A DNA stretch of 64,000 bases from Allacma fusca (taxonomy: Eukaryota; Arthropoda; Collembola; Symphypleona; Sminthuridae). Below, one piece after another: positions 51,186-62,895 of this stretch (within the stretch, counting starts at the first letter, position 1; each line of letters begins with the position of its first letter). The translations under genes and the position numbers were made by a program. The notes below the pieces were generated by a model, which worked only from the letters and a program-made list of their open reading frames with translations, did no database searches and had not been told where the DNA came from. Location: NCBI GenBank assembly GCA_947179485.1, contig OX359248.1, positions 53,330,386-53,394,385 on the forward strand, in the 5' to 3' direction.

Positions 51186-51683
51186 AATATTTGACAAATT
51201 AAATTACTGCAGCAAACCCAAGACAAGTTTATAAATTTCTTTTGCCGATTCTTCCGACTGCTACAAATAGATACAAGAAATGTGCTAGTAAATAAATAAC
51301 CTCAAGTGTATGATTGGTCTTAAAAAGCGGACCGTTTTGACGTAGGAATTTGGAACAGTCACAGATATCTCGGAAACTCTCGGTGTGCAATTTATCACTG
51401 GAAATTGCAACTCTCAATTACAAGGGAAATTATTTCCTGAATTTCTCCAGACATCAATTTAGGCTTAACATTATATTATATCCCCAGGAGTTTTTGTTTT
51501 AGTATTTTTAGTTCTAAATACTTTTACATATATAGACGCATCAGGCCACAGAATAATTGTTTCTGGGATTTCATATTTCCGTATTTCAAAAATGTAAGTA
51601 TGCTATCAAGAACAGCAACTTTATACGTACAGTATTACACACACATCCTTTCACATTATGAACGGAAAGTAATGACAACAGGA
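51186..51683. other. Gap between convergent genes
   Basis: About 500 bases between the elongase poly(A) signal and the DUF229 stop. A minus-strand open frame (51229-51417) was considered as an extra DUF229 exon and not accepted. The minus strand has AATAAA at 51117-51122, so the two 3' UTRs may overlap. Confidence 0.4.
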
Positions 51684-53520
51684 TTAGTAAAATTTCCCCG
51701 TAACACTTCTGTTTGTACGACAGGCACAATTATTTTCACGGATTTTAACATCGGCGCAAGTTCTCTCCTCATTGACTGGAACTAACAAACTGGACCTTTC
51801 TCTAAAGGACGGCAAAAAATTGAAAATTGAGACTAGCTCAAAGGTAGAGAAATCTGTAGCCTCCACCGTCACATTTTCCTGGAAATTCATTCCATTGAGT
51901 ACCAGCAAATGTTTCAAAGTGTGATTAATGTCATACCCGGTGACCAAACGTTTAGTATTTAACTCCAAAGAATTTTTCATGTCTTCGTGAGGATATTTCT
52001 GGAATAAGTGTTGGGGGGCTCTTATGAATAAGGCGGAGGAAGGCCTCTCAAAAAATCCTCGTCCGTGTGTGACGTTCTGGGTGTTTTCGTAATTAGTCCA
52101 GTTACTCCCAATAATTATAATCATAGTTCGCTCCAGAATATCCAAAGATCCAATAGCTTGCAGAAGCAATGCAAAGTCGTTGTCCATTCTACCAAAATAG
52201 TCTGAGTCATGGAAATCGACCTTGTTCCACACAAACGAAAAGAAAGGAGTGTCCTCAAATTTAGTTAGGAACCTTTGGACATAGTCGAAGATAAATTTCT
52301 GGGGATGGTACTGACCCATGCAGAGTTGACTCACCCTAGACTGGGAGTTTTCCTGACGGAATTTACCTCTGGACTGAAACAATGGATAGGTATAGTAGTC
52401 GGTGGGGTTTCGACGGAAACCTTCTCCAAGATTCCAACTGAACGTCGGACTGTCATCCCCAGTGAACATACTCACGAAATTATTTTCATTGTAATATTTC
52501 CAAACAAAAGGACAAGCATCAAAAGTACTATTGGGGGAGCTTGGAGCACATTTTCTTAACACAGTTGATGTTTCCATACCAGTGAGAAGTCCTAGAAAGT
52601 TTTCAACACTAGAGGGCGCCACAGACTGGAAGCCTTTGAAGTCCAGAAAACCCATGGTTGTTAATAGTCTCAGAGTTTGAGGAAGGCGACGAAAATAATT
52701 TCTAGGGAAGCTATCAAAATTCAGGGACAGAATGCTGATTGGACGATTCTTTTGTGCTTTCCAGTGGTTAATCTTTCTTTGAATTTTAGTCTTTACCAGG
52801 AAGTTTGCCTCAAGGTTGTAATATTTCCCACAACGTGCCATGAGAAATTCCTTTTCGCTAATATCCGCCACATTGTCCTCGAATTTTTCTGGCTCTGAAA
52901 ATCTGAAATAAAACCAAATAATAATGTCACCATTAACTGTCTATGTAACGTCATTCTGTGAACTTGAAAATGTTCTAAGATTTTTAAATGAACTTTGCAA
53001 GACGTGATGTTTTGCTTCTTACATAGCTACATCTTAATTAATTTCAAAGCATTATTTTAAACTAACTTAATCTGGCCAACATTTCCATCCGGTCTGGTAA
53101 CTTCGCTGAGAAAGCACTCCTGATCGGAAAATTCTTCATTCAAGGAAAGAACCTGAGTAATTATTTCATTTAATGAAGTCCAATGATAAGCACTACTGTA
53201 CAATCTATAAATTGTATTAATCTCCTTAGTATTACCTGCTCATCATCATTCAAAGATACGAGATTCCCCAAATTGGAGCACTCTGAGAACATCCCTATTT
53301 GTTTTGAATGTATTTGGAAATCATGGCTTATGTCGAAAGTATTGCAACCTGACGTTTTAATTAAATAATGTATTGGTTTATTTTCCGATAGTTCAGTCAT
53401 CCAGGAATTACTTGATTTACGAAGGAGTCCAAAATGAAACAAGAGGCTAGACACTGTAAAAAGTAGTAGTAGTAGAATCGACACGATGACGATTCTCCGG
53501 GGACTTAATCGTAAATACAT
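51684..53520 (-). CDS. DUF229 family protein, type II membrane protein
   Basis: Three exons on the minus strand: 53520-53236, 53152-53067 and 52902-51684, total 529 aa, phases joining cleanly. Residues about 9-32 form a signal anchor (IVIVSILLLLLFTVSSLLF) after a basic MYLRLSPRR, so the bulk should be luminal or extracellular. The large exon shows the DUF229 pattern: ISILSLNFDSFPRNYFRRLP, QTLRLLTTMGFLDFKGF, FLGLLTGMET, FVWNKVDFHDSDYF, and a late Cys motif TCADVKIRENNCAC. DUF229 has an alkaline-phosphatase/sulfatase-like fold; substrate is unknown. The protein ends soon after the CxC motif, where many relatives continue, so it is short at the C-terminus. Start is ATG 53520; the codon further upstream in frame is TTG. 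Confidence 0.85.
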
Positions 53521-55522
53521 TTTATACCAAATTATCAAATTAGCCAGATTTTGTGTAAAAATATTGTCTATCCTAAATATACACCTGGCGCACTTACCCT
53601 ATAGAATGTAATACCTGCTTTGCTCCGGACTTATTCCTGAAGGAATGAGTTGTCCAGTAATACAACTGAATATAGGAAGTTTCAGTTGTAGGAAATTATT
53701 AACTTCATATATGTACATATGTATATCTCCAGCCCCAATTCTAATATTGGTTTCCTTCTCAAGTCACAATCAGTGGCACATCAGCAGCGAGCTTATAGTC
53801 GATCGATTGTGAACAATATTGATGCATTCGGGGTTCCTGTATCATTTATTTTTTTCCCAGGACAACTCAACGCATAACATGACGGAAACCGTAGGGCGAA
53901 CGAGTTGAGTGCATTGTAAAGACAAATTTATTTACCGATTCAGCAAAAATATTTGTTACGAAAAACTTTGCCCAGACATCAATATATAAAATTGTAGTTA
54001 CAGATTGCACACATTTCCGCTTGAGCTTTGTGTTGTTTAAGCATTATTTTCCTGCATTCTTTTGGCTTCACCGCAGCTATTCTTTCGTATAACCCCTATA
54101 GTATACTTTTATGGAAATGAGAGATTTCTCTTTAGACTTTAAAAACCATGTTGTGTGCTGAACTCTTCAATTCTTTTGTTCATAATAATATATATTAATA
54201 AATATATAACAATGTATAGATACGCAATATTATAATAAATATGTAATAATAAATATATATTAACATATACATGCATAATATTACAATAAGTATATAATGA
54301 TATATACATATATGTATAGTGTTGTAATAAATGTGCAGTACTAAATATATATTAACATATAGATGCATAATATTACAATAAGTATATAATGATATATACA
54401 TATATGTATAGTGTTGTAATAAATGTGCAGTACTAAATATATATTAACATATAGATGCATAATATTACAATAAGTATATAATAATGTATAAACTGTATAG
54501 CAATAAATTTGTAATAATAAATATAATATAATGTAATAATAAATATACTGAGCAATGTTGAGGTGTTCAAAATTAGTGGTCAAAGTTGCAGAGTAAAGTA
54601 CTCTATTCACTCCTTTTAATAACTTTCATAACAGATTTATGTTGCAAGATGAAATGCACTTGGATGCCGTAGCTCATATACTGTATATTCGACATTACAA
54701 TTTGTGAAACATCTGTTCATGTTATGGCAATGCTTACAAGTATCTACATAATTAAATTATTCAAGAAAATGTATTTCAAAACTATAGACAACTTCCTGGA
54801 CCGATGCATCTGGGCCTACATATACATGTACATATGCATGATACTAAAGGGCGTTCAGAGATATTTTATCTGTTGAACTTGGACCTTTACAGTAATTTTT
54901 ACTTCGCACATGAAAATTACAAAAATCAAACTAGGCCTTTTGCGGCGTCACTTTTTCTTCTCGTATCTCTTTCTGCATATCAATCAAGATATTTTGAAGT
55001 AGCAAACTGCAGACAATTTCAGTTTCAATGTATACACAATTAACCACAGAATTCAGCTTCACCACCTACAGAAAATTCCCACCCCACTTAGCTCTGGTGT
55101 GTTTTTGACTACACAGATCTAAACAAAAGGAAAAACATTCTAGCTTACCAGCAGTGATGCATCATGCGTGTATATCTAGACATTTATTTTCATGCGGATG
55201 ACAAATTATATCACCCCACCTCATTAAAAATAAATTAAATTGGCTATGATTGTTTTTGCAGTTATAACATATTAACGAACAAGCAGGGAATAAGACATTC
55301 ACAATTGTAACTTTTAACCTTGGCGCCCCACACATTTGGCTGAATATACTGAATCTAAGCTAGTGATTCAATTTTACTGCTCAGAATCCATTTTTCCATT
55401 ATCACAAATAATGTCAACCATGATAATGCCCAACTTTCCCTGCCCAAAATGCCCAAAACGGGGCTTTTCTAAAACTGACCATCTGCCCAAAAACGGAACA
55501 TGTGGGCAGACATTTTTGGGCA
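53521..55522. other. Intergenic, right of the DUF229 gene
   Basis: Contains the presumed DUF229 promoter, the AT-rich tandem repeat at 54185-54545 and otherwise unassigned AT-rich DNA. From about 55420 the strings 'gcccaaaatg' and 'gggcattttc' begin to recur; these continue beyond the inserted hAT element. Confidence 0.5.
54185..54545. repeat. AT-rich tandem repeat, unit about 92 bp
   Basis: The landmark gcataatattacaataagta recurs at about 54273, 54365 and 54457. The last two full units (through tatagtgttgtaataaatgt) are almost identical. About three units plus diverged edges. The open frames here are an artefact of repeat composition. Confidence 0.85.
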
Positions 55523-55530
55523 TTTTCAAT

Positions 55531-56477
55531 CAGGGACGGGAATTCGAATTCGAATCGGAATTCGAATCGGAATTATATTCAAAAAGTTCGGGTATCCGAA
55601 TCGATATTGGAATCGGAAAAATAGTCTCAGAGGTATTTGTATTCAAAATCGGATTCGAATAAAAACAAGGGTATTCGAATCGGTATTCGAATATTTTTTA
55701 TGAATTCCGATTCCAATAAAGTATCGATTTCATTCGGTTTTATATTGCCACGTGCGAGAAAAACTTCATAGGAAGCGCTTTTTGAAAGCGAAGTTCCGAA
55801 CGGTTGGTAAACGAAAAGTGTATGCATGTTAATGGACAGTGAGTTGAAGCCCGTTTTTGTAAAAATTCCTGCAAACAGGATGAGATAGCTGCATAGTTTC
55901 GGTCTTACAGGACTGTTAACCACTATTAACAATAAGTTAATCAAGTTTCTCACTTCTTAAATCTTGCTCTCAAGTACATTCTAATTACGATGTGTTATCA
56001 AACAAATCGATTTACAAATACTGTTAGAAGGAACTTATCCGAAAAGTAGTTATAATAAAATGGATTCTACTGAAACCAATTTAAATGTGAAAAAAAATTA
56101 CTCCAATTTTTTAGAATTGTTATGGGATCACTCCTTGCTTTTCGAGTTACTCAAATTTCAGCTGAGTGTGTGTTTTCTGTGCTCAAGTTTATTAAAAATG
56201 ATTTGCGTGGTAATTTTGCCTTGAAAAAACTTAATGTGTTATGTATTGCTTATATTTTTGCGATTAAATTATTCTTTTGAATAAATTCCCATTTTTTGTA
56301 ACAATATCCGAAAAGTATTTTAATCGGAATCCAAATTCAGGAAGTATTCAAATATATTGGAATCCGTATCGGAATTCAAATTTGTAAGTATTTAAAAAAA
56401 TAATTGAAATTGAAATCGAAATTAGAAAGTATTCGAATCCACATTTAAATCCGTATTTTTCCGATATCCCGTCCCTG
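55531..56477. mobile_element. hAT-type transposon remnant with 8-bp TSD and decayed transposase C-terminus
   Basis: Exact TTTTCAAT flanks (55523-30 and 56478-85) and inverted ends (CAGGGACGGGAATTCGAA; reversed right end CAGGGACGGGATATCGGAA) mark a hAT insertion, 947 bp. Both ends carry runs of 'gaattcgaatcgg'-like repeats. Around 56100-56280 plus-strand frames give SAECVFSVLKFIKNDLRGN and LKKLNVLCIAYIF, resembling the hAT C-terminal dimerisation domain. The N-terminal and catalytic parts are missing, so it is non-autonomous. Confidence 0.85.
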
Positions 56478-56485
56478 TTTTCAAT

Positions 56486-57397
56486 CGACATACACTAGTT
56501 GTGGCTATACAATTTTTTAAAACTGATTTTTGAAATCCTTAAAACACTTGTAATAGTTTTCATATAATTTTCGTAATTTTTTAAAACACTGACTATAAGT
56601 AATGAATTGGATCAATCAAAAATATTATAGAAAATCAACATTACAAATTTCTAAAACTGGGTGGGTTTAATTGTGCCATGAAAAACTCCTTTGTAAGTTA
56701 AAGGAGCAATAGTGATCATGGTGCATGTTTCTACCAAAATGTCCAATGTGCCGAAAATGCCTGCCGATTAAGATCTGGAAGAAAATCGTTGGCTAAATTC
56801 TAAAAGGTACCATTTTCATTTCACAACCTATGCTTTTTAAACGGGTTCGAAAATGAAAATGGTACTTTTTAGAATTTAGCCGACGAAATGTGATGCAAAA
56901 TAGGAGAATATATTTTTACCCTTGTCCCTTCTGCGGGCTACTGGGGAAGCTATTCCCGTATCCTATAAATATCTATGGAATTATTGATAATGCGTACAGA
57001 CTGCACAAAGGAAAATGCCCTGGGTTTTATGCCTGCCCACACCTGAAAATGCCCTGACAATGACCCAAATGCCCTTAAAATGTCTTACTCTGTAAATTCC
57101 TGGCATTTTGGGCTTTTTCAGGGCATTTTCATGTGTGCAGGCATGTTTCGTTAGAAACGGGATAACTTATGTTCCTGATAGATGAGTGACTTATGGTATG
57201 AGATGGAAATATGGAGCCAATGTGTTGTAATAAAGGGGAGCAAACAACAATAGGTTAAACCTCAATAAGACTCAATTTAATTACAGCAACAAGAATAGTT
57301 ACTACAAAACACTAAGTTAAAGGGTTATAAATTAAATACGGAGCTTTGGAAAAGATACACTCCAAAGTGAACTTAGGTATGGTGAGTATAGTGAAAA
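56486..57397. other. Repeat-rich intergenic with two short palindromes
   Basis: Two inverted repeats: 56790-56882 (arms 'ggctaaattctaaaaggtac' and 'gtactttttagaatttagcc') and 57031-57142 (arms 'gcctgcccacacctgaaaat' and 'attttcatgtgtgcaggc'). The string 'gggcattttc' and its complement recur on both sides of the hAT insertion at 55531, so that hAT probably landed in an older repeat. No gene seen. Confidence 0.55.
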
Positions 57398-57949
57398 TAC
57401 TTGGTAATGTCAAGGGGGTAAAAATACGTGGTAATGTCAAGCAGTAGAATTACAGCGCAAAAATGCGTGGTAATGTCAAGCAGTAGAATTACACAGCGCA
57501 AAAATGCGTGGTAATGTCAAGCAGTAGAATTACACAGCGCAAAAATGCGTGGTAATGTCAAGCAGTAGAATTACACAGCGCAAAAATGCGTGGTAATGTC
57601 AAGCAGTAGAATTACACAGTGCAAAAATGCGTGGTAATGTCAAGCAGTAGAATTACACAGCGCAAAAATGCGTGGTAATGTCAAGCAGTAGAATTACACA
57701 GCGCAAAAATGCGTGGTAATGTCAAGCAGTAAAATTACACAGCGCAAAAATGCGTGGTAATGTCAAGCAGTAGAATTACACAGCGCAAAAATGCGTGGTA
57801 ATGTCAAGCAGTAGAATTACACAGCGCAAAAATGCGTGGTAATGTCAAGCAGTAGAATTACACAGCGCAAAAATGCGTGGTAATGTCAAGCAGTAGAATT
57901 ACACAGCGCAAAAATGCGTGGTAATGTCAAGCAGTAGAATTACACAGCG
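57398..57949. repeat. 41-bp minisatellite, about 13 units
   Basis: The 41-bp unit contains aaaaatgcgtggtaatgtca then agcagtagaattacacagcg and c. Units start every 41 bp, with gtggtaatgtc at 57508, 57549 and on to 57918 (11 full units). A 39-bp unit precedes them and a degenerate one lies at about 57402. Nearly all are identical apart from single changes, so the array is young or homogenised. There are no spacers, so it is not a CRISPR array. Confidence 0.97.
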
Positions 57950-59741
57950 TAAGGTGTAGGAAGTTGGAGAAAAGACACCCACTAAATTGAGGTCCTAACA
58001 ATGGGAAGGCTGGAGAAGAAGTGCTCTCCGAGTTGTATTCTCGGAGCCTTTTTATAGGTTGAGGTTTCTTTGTCTTTTGGAGGAAAATGTACTACAATCC
58101 AATAATTATGAATAAAAGGTAATTTACTATACAATGGTGTAGCGCTTAACTAGGTTAGATACATACATATGTGAGAAGGCATATAAAATTAGTACATAAA
58201 TACATACAAAAATAATTCATTAGTTTGTAGGTTTGAAGAAAAAGTCAATTAGAATAATGTCCAGGTATTTTAGAAGTTAGGAAAAGGTACTGACATTGGT
58301 ATCTGCGAGCAGAAGCCCCAGGTGAGCTAGTTAAATAGACGCTGTAAACAAATGCAAGCATAATCTGTACAATGAGAACTGCAAATGAGTCCCAACGGTA
58401 GGCTACTCTGTGTAAAAAGGGAGCTGGACTTCAGCTAAAAAATACAAATATAGTTTAGGCTAATGCAGCCTGAACAAGGCATAATCAAATAATCTAACTA
58501 TTATTACTATAAGGGATTTTTTTATTAAGTTGCAAGTAATTTAAAGCACTACTAATGCTTGTTTGCTATACATACTTCATTTTGCTTGATTTGATCGATT
58601 TCCGAAATTGCGGAGTGCATTTACTATATACACGTAACCCTGATAATGGTGTGCAACATGTGCTTTTCTATGAACAATCCTGGCTCTCAATAGGACACAG
58701 AGAGTATGAAAAAGAACAAAAGTGAACTGGGAATCACATTAGATTAATGTTTCTCTATCCTGTGTGGAAAATTAAAAAAATAGACTCCACTGGGCGGCGT
58801 CTATATTATTACGTATTTGATTTAATCTGTTTTGTAAAACGTTGTCACAGTGAGCGGTCAGTAAATTTAATTTTAGACCATAGGACTCTCGAATCTCACA
58901 AATTATAATATTATTATTTACATTATTCAAATAAAAGCGTCCACTTTCAATCTATTTTTCAGTTCGTTGACGTATGTTAAAAAGCACATTGAAGCACTTC
59001 TTGCTTATGGAGTCAAACGTTACTAAGAAACTTGTAGCGGAAAGTTTAAAAGCAATACTTCTAACGAATGTTGTCAAGCAAATAAGGTCCACTTTTTTAA
59101 CTATTAAGGGGTTAAATATATCCTTGCGAAGCGCTACTGCTTGTTCATATGGTTCATCAAAATGACAGGTTTGAGTAGCAAATAATCCATATATTAAAGT
59201 TGAATGTGAAAATCATTGATGTATGTTTCATCCGCATAGTTAGACACGCTATACCCAGAGTTTTTGAGTCCCAATGATGGTACGAATTTGGACAAAAATT
59301 GAAATATATTTGTTACAATCACAATCGAATATTTTTTACATTGCAACTTCTATAAACTAGGAAAGAAAAATGTTTGGCAGTACCCTGTATTAATGTTTCA
59401 CATAAATTTTGCAATGCTAACTATTATTTCGAATTTTCAATAATTATTACAAGTTTCTCGCCAAACATTAATACCGGCATTATTTATACAATCAGAGGAT
59501 ACAGACGGTGAGAGGGGTCGCTAATTTGCTCTAATGACAACCGGGAGAATTGATTTTGTACTAGTTGTAACTTATTATTGAGCAGGAACTATAAATACAT
59601 ACATTCAGCTTCCCTATTGCAATCCCTCATAACCAAACTCTAAATGCCTGCCTTCTAAAAGTTTTTACCTATGCTCCGATGGAGATTACTTGCTACGGTA
59701 TAGTTTCAGTTTTTCTGCATAAACTAAAATATTACCAGGTA
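57950..59741. other. Intergenic, no gene recognised
   Basis: AT-rich sequence after the minisatellite. A small stem (ctccgag/ctcggag, 58024-58047) followed by T-rich sequence is present but has no clear role. Short open frames here look random. Confidence 0.4.
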
Positions 59742-59913
59742 CAGTCAAATTTCACCATAACAAATGACTTTATAATGAATTTTATAGATATACATATAAC
59801 GTAGAGTTTTAGCAGTCACAAGTCCCGTACACGCAATGCTTAAGAATAACGGATATTTTTAGCGCATAAAAATTGGCTCTCCCCGTAGCCCACGTTATAA
59901 TGAGATTTAACTG
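59742..59913. mobile_element. TA-flanked inverted-repeat element (MITE-like)
   Basis: Left end CAGTCAAATTTCACCATAAC; right end reversed CAGTTAAATCTCATTATAAC. 172 bp, TA on both sides (59740-41 and 59914-15). No coding sequence. CAGT ends with TA duplication fit Tc1/mariner-pogo-type elements. Confidence 0.65.
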
Positions 59914-62040
59914 TATCTACGTGTGCATCATGCAATACAACAAAACATTAAAAATTCTTCAAGATCACAGCGGAATTGATGGAAAAAGTATGAGGTGAGG
60001 GAATAGGCTGATTTGAAAGTTTAAGTGCAAGCACACACTTATGTTTTCCAAGTGCATGTCTGAAAATTAACTTTGTGTTTAAAACTTTTTCCGCGTTTCC
60101 AGTTCATACTGTATTAGGTACTAATATATAAAGTATACCTATTACTCTTACAGGAGACCCACATAAATTGATTTTTCTAACAGAATTATCTAACAAAAAA
60201 GAACGTTACATTGCATTTAACTTATAAAAAAATATGATGAACGTTGCAATTAACGAAATTATCACACATTCTGTCAATGAGTCATACATAAGTACTTGTA
60301 GTGCTTCATATGCGCGCAGAAAATCTGAGCCGACGGTCCTGTTATTTCAAAATCATACTCCCATTTTTTTTCAAATTTGTGCCAATGAAACACTTCAAAA
60401 CTCTGTAAATAGAGCTGCAATGACATGGGAAAGTTATATAAAAAACTATGGGGAAAATTTCTTAGGTGGTGGTTCTCAAGGGATGGCAACACCTGCTAAA
60501 AAGGAGATGCCACCATATTTTACTAATTACTATACATATAATGGAAATGATATCCTGGGGAAAAGATTCCATTGTAAAGGGAATTTCTTCTAATTGTAAG
60601 AGGAAGCCACAATATGGGAAATGCACTGTACACAAGATGATGACAGATAGGGAGGATAATGACAATAGATAACCGGATTAATGCACTTACAATTAGAAGT
60701 AAATGCGAATAATCTATATATATACTTAATATGTATATATAGTTAATTTCTATAGTAATTGTGCTTGTCAGGTTATTCGGTTGCAGCAAGTTAACAGATA
60801 CATTAAGTATCAACTTTATAGTAGGGAAAAAAATGTTTAGGCAAACTTATATGCAGAACCAGTACCTGTTATGTCCAATACTCATTTACAGATTTATCCT
60901 ACAGTGGTAATCCCAGTAATACTGATTCCCGTACGAGCACTGCATGAACCAGCGTGAAAGCAAAAGAAAGTTCGTGGTCAAAGGAAAACTTTCAAAAATA
61001 TTTATCAAAGGTTATTTTTGCCTACAAATCTTTGGATTACTCTGGAAATATTCTGCGCATTCCTGTCGAGAACCAATTTGAAGTTTTAACACAAAAATAT
61101 TTGCACATTAAGGAAAAATAAAAACGACCTAATGACGTTGAAAATAATTTCGAGAAGCTGCTCAATTTGGTTCTCGCAAGTGGCAAAACAGGTCAGTGTG
61201 TCCTGCTCGCATCGTAATTTCGCCGAAACAAACCTGACAACAAATCTCTTGATATATAACTTGATATATTGTGACCTTTAGTGTACGTGTGCTAGTATAA
61301 TTTTGTAATTACTTTAAACTGAAGTTTAAGCTTTAGACGCCATAACAGTGACAAACTCTCAGACTCTCTTGCAAATCAAATGGTACGAAATTCTGTACTC
61401 TTCTAGGGTCAGTGGTTCAACCAATTCCATTCAGAAAATTTCATTTCGAGTACTAGGGGACGTTTTACATTGCTGACGTCTTCATCTGTCTTGTCTTGAA
61501 TAAAAATATTGCATTCAAACAATTCGTAAGTACAACTCTCCTTATTATTAGTTATTGAAAGCATATTACTTAACTAACTGTAACATGGATGAAGATTTAT
61601 TCAATTATTACTTAAAATGAACCACAGCGACTTCCTCTCTATAGTGTATCCATAAATACAGAGCAAATTGGGTGACAGTTCGTAAATACAGAGTTGGTAA
61701 AATAAAGGTAATAATGTTCTCGAAGGGTAAAACTGCAGATAGCTGGAAATAATATAATATGTAGGGTGTAAGTTGTTTCGGAATAAGGACAATGTTGTAT
61801 AAAAGGCGGAGTAGCTTAGGGATGTACACATATCTGTATAGGGTATGTTGTACATGATGGTGATGGAAATTTGTAGAGAGTAAAAGTTTGGGGGGGGGAT
61901 CAACACATGTTTTTTGAGTGGTTATTGCGTTCGTGTAATTACTTGACTTGTCAAGTTCGAGTAATCAAGTAAATTTTCAAAGACCGAACTTCATCAAGTA
62001 GTTACAGTTCCAAACTTGACTTGAACTTAAACTTGACTTG
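59914..62040. other. Intergenic with one unexplained open frame
   Basis: Mostly AT-rich. An open frame at 60234-60593 is listed separately. Near 61890 there is a G9 run. From about 61925 the repeated word 'cttgacttgaa' builds a short simple array into which the next hAT element inserted. Confidence 0.4.
60234..60593 (+). CDS. Unrecognised open frame, 119 codons
   Basis: ATG 60234 to TAA 60593. The second half (MTWESYIKNYGENFLGGGSQ, then ATPAKKEMPPYFTNYYTY) has a more protein-like residue mix than most chance frames here, but I recognise no family and see no convincing splice sites around it. It lies in a transposon-rich stretch and could be a chance frame or part of an unknown element. Confidence 0.15.
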   Translation: MMNVAINEIITHSVNESYISTCSASYARRKSEPTVLLFQNHTPIFFQICANETLQNSVNRAAMTWESYIKNYGENFLGGGSQGMATPAKKEMPPYFTNYYTYNGNDILGKRFHCKGNFF

Positions 62041-62048
62041 AACTTGAC

Positions 62049-62751
62049 CATAGGTGTCCATCCTTCGAAGGATTTCCTTCAAAGAAGGCTTCTTTGAACG
62101 AATTAAGCGTTAGCTTTGGCAATTATGAAGGGAACGGAAGGAAGGCTGGAAAGGAAACGAAGGCTGAACGAAGGCCTCTGCTCTTTGCAGAAATAATGGA
62201 ATGTGAAGGAACATTTTAATTTTACAGCCTTCGAAGGCCGTTGGAACTTACAATCCCATCTACTATATTTTAGGCAAATTCCTTCCGTAACTAAAGTTCA
62301 TGTACGTAAGTACACCGTTACTCCGCTGAAAAACATTATTCTGGCGGGTCTGCTTAATGTTATTCTAGAAACATTTATCTCACAATGGCAGAATGGTACC
62401 TGGAGCATGTACGAAATTGTATTCCCTTCACTGTACATATGTACATACGGATAATCTGCAATAATTGTAATTAACTACAAATTAATTATTAGTTTTTCAG
62501 AGGTAGTTTAAAACGACTTTGTGACTTGTGTTAAAATATTTGGGATAAATACATGAACATGGCAGGAAGGTAACGTATGAAGGGCATTTAAATATTTTTT
62601 GAAGCCTGAAGGAAGGATTATAGCAGGATTTGAATGAAGGAAGGGTAAATATTCAGAAGGCTTCATTTTACAGAACGATGAAGGAACGGATAATTGGAAA
62701 CGGTCACCCTTCTGAAGGATGAACGAAGGCGATTTGAAATAGACACCTCTG
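62049..62751. mobile_element. hAT-like non-autonomous element
   Basis: Left end CATAGGTGTCCATCCTTCG, right end reversed CAGAGGTGTCTATTTC; flanked by AACTTGAC (62041-48 and 62752-59), an 8-bp duplication. The flank is itself a simple repeat of 'aacttgacttg', so the duplication alone is weak. The inverted ends and the sharp change of sequence at both borders support it. The interior is full of 'gaaggaagg'/'ttcgaagg' words and has no transposase. Confidence 0.6.
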
Positions 62752-62895
62752 AACTTGACTTGAACTTGACTTGAACAACAAATAAAATATGGTCACAATA
62801 ATTTGTTGAGCTAGCATCGGCAAATTATTTCCTTATTGTTACTACTATTTTTTATTTTAAACCATTTGAGAACATCCTTGCGCTTATTCTGAATA

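Noticed and set aside
51229-51417. Minus-strand open frame downstream of DUF229, with an acceptor-like CCAG, as a missing C-terminal exon
   Set aside because: No donor in the preceding exon fits its phase, and the residues do not resemble DUF229 C-termini known to me.
53521-53538. Upstream in-frame TTG as start of DUF229
   Set aside because: ATG at 53520 is the first standard start and gives a good basic-then-hydrophobic signal anchor.
54195-54610. Two minus-strand open frames rich in Tyr and Ile
   Set aside because: They are translations of the AT-rich 92-bp tandem repeat.
57398-57949. Regular repeats considered as a CRISPR array
   Set aside because: Units are contiguous with no unique spacers, and the DNA is plainly eukaryotic. 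It is a minisatellite.
58024-58047. Stem ctccgag/ctcggag followed by T-rich sequence, like a hairpin terminator
   Set aside because: Rho-independent terminators do not apply in this nuclear eukaryotic context, and no gene ends there.
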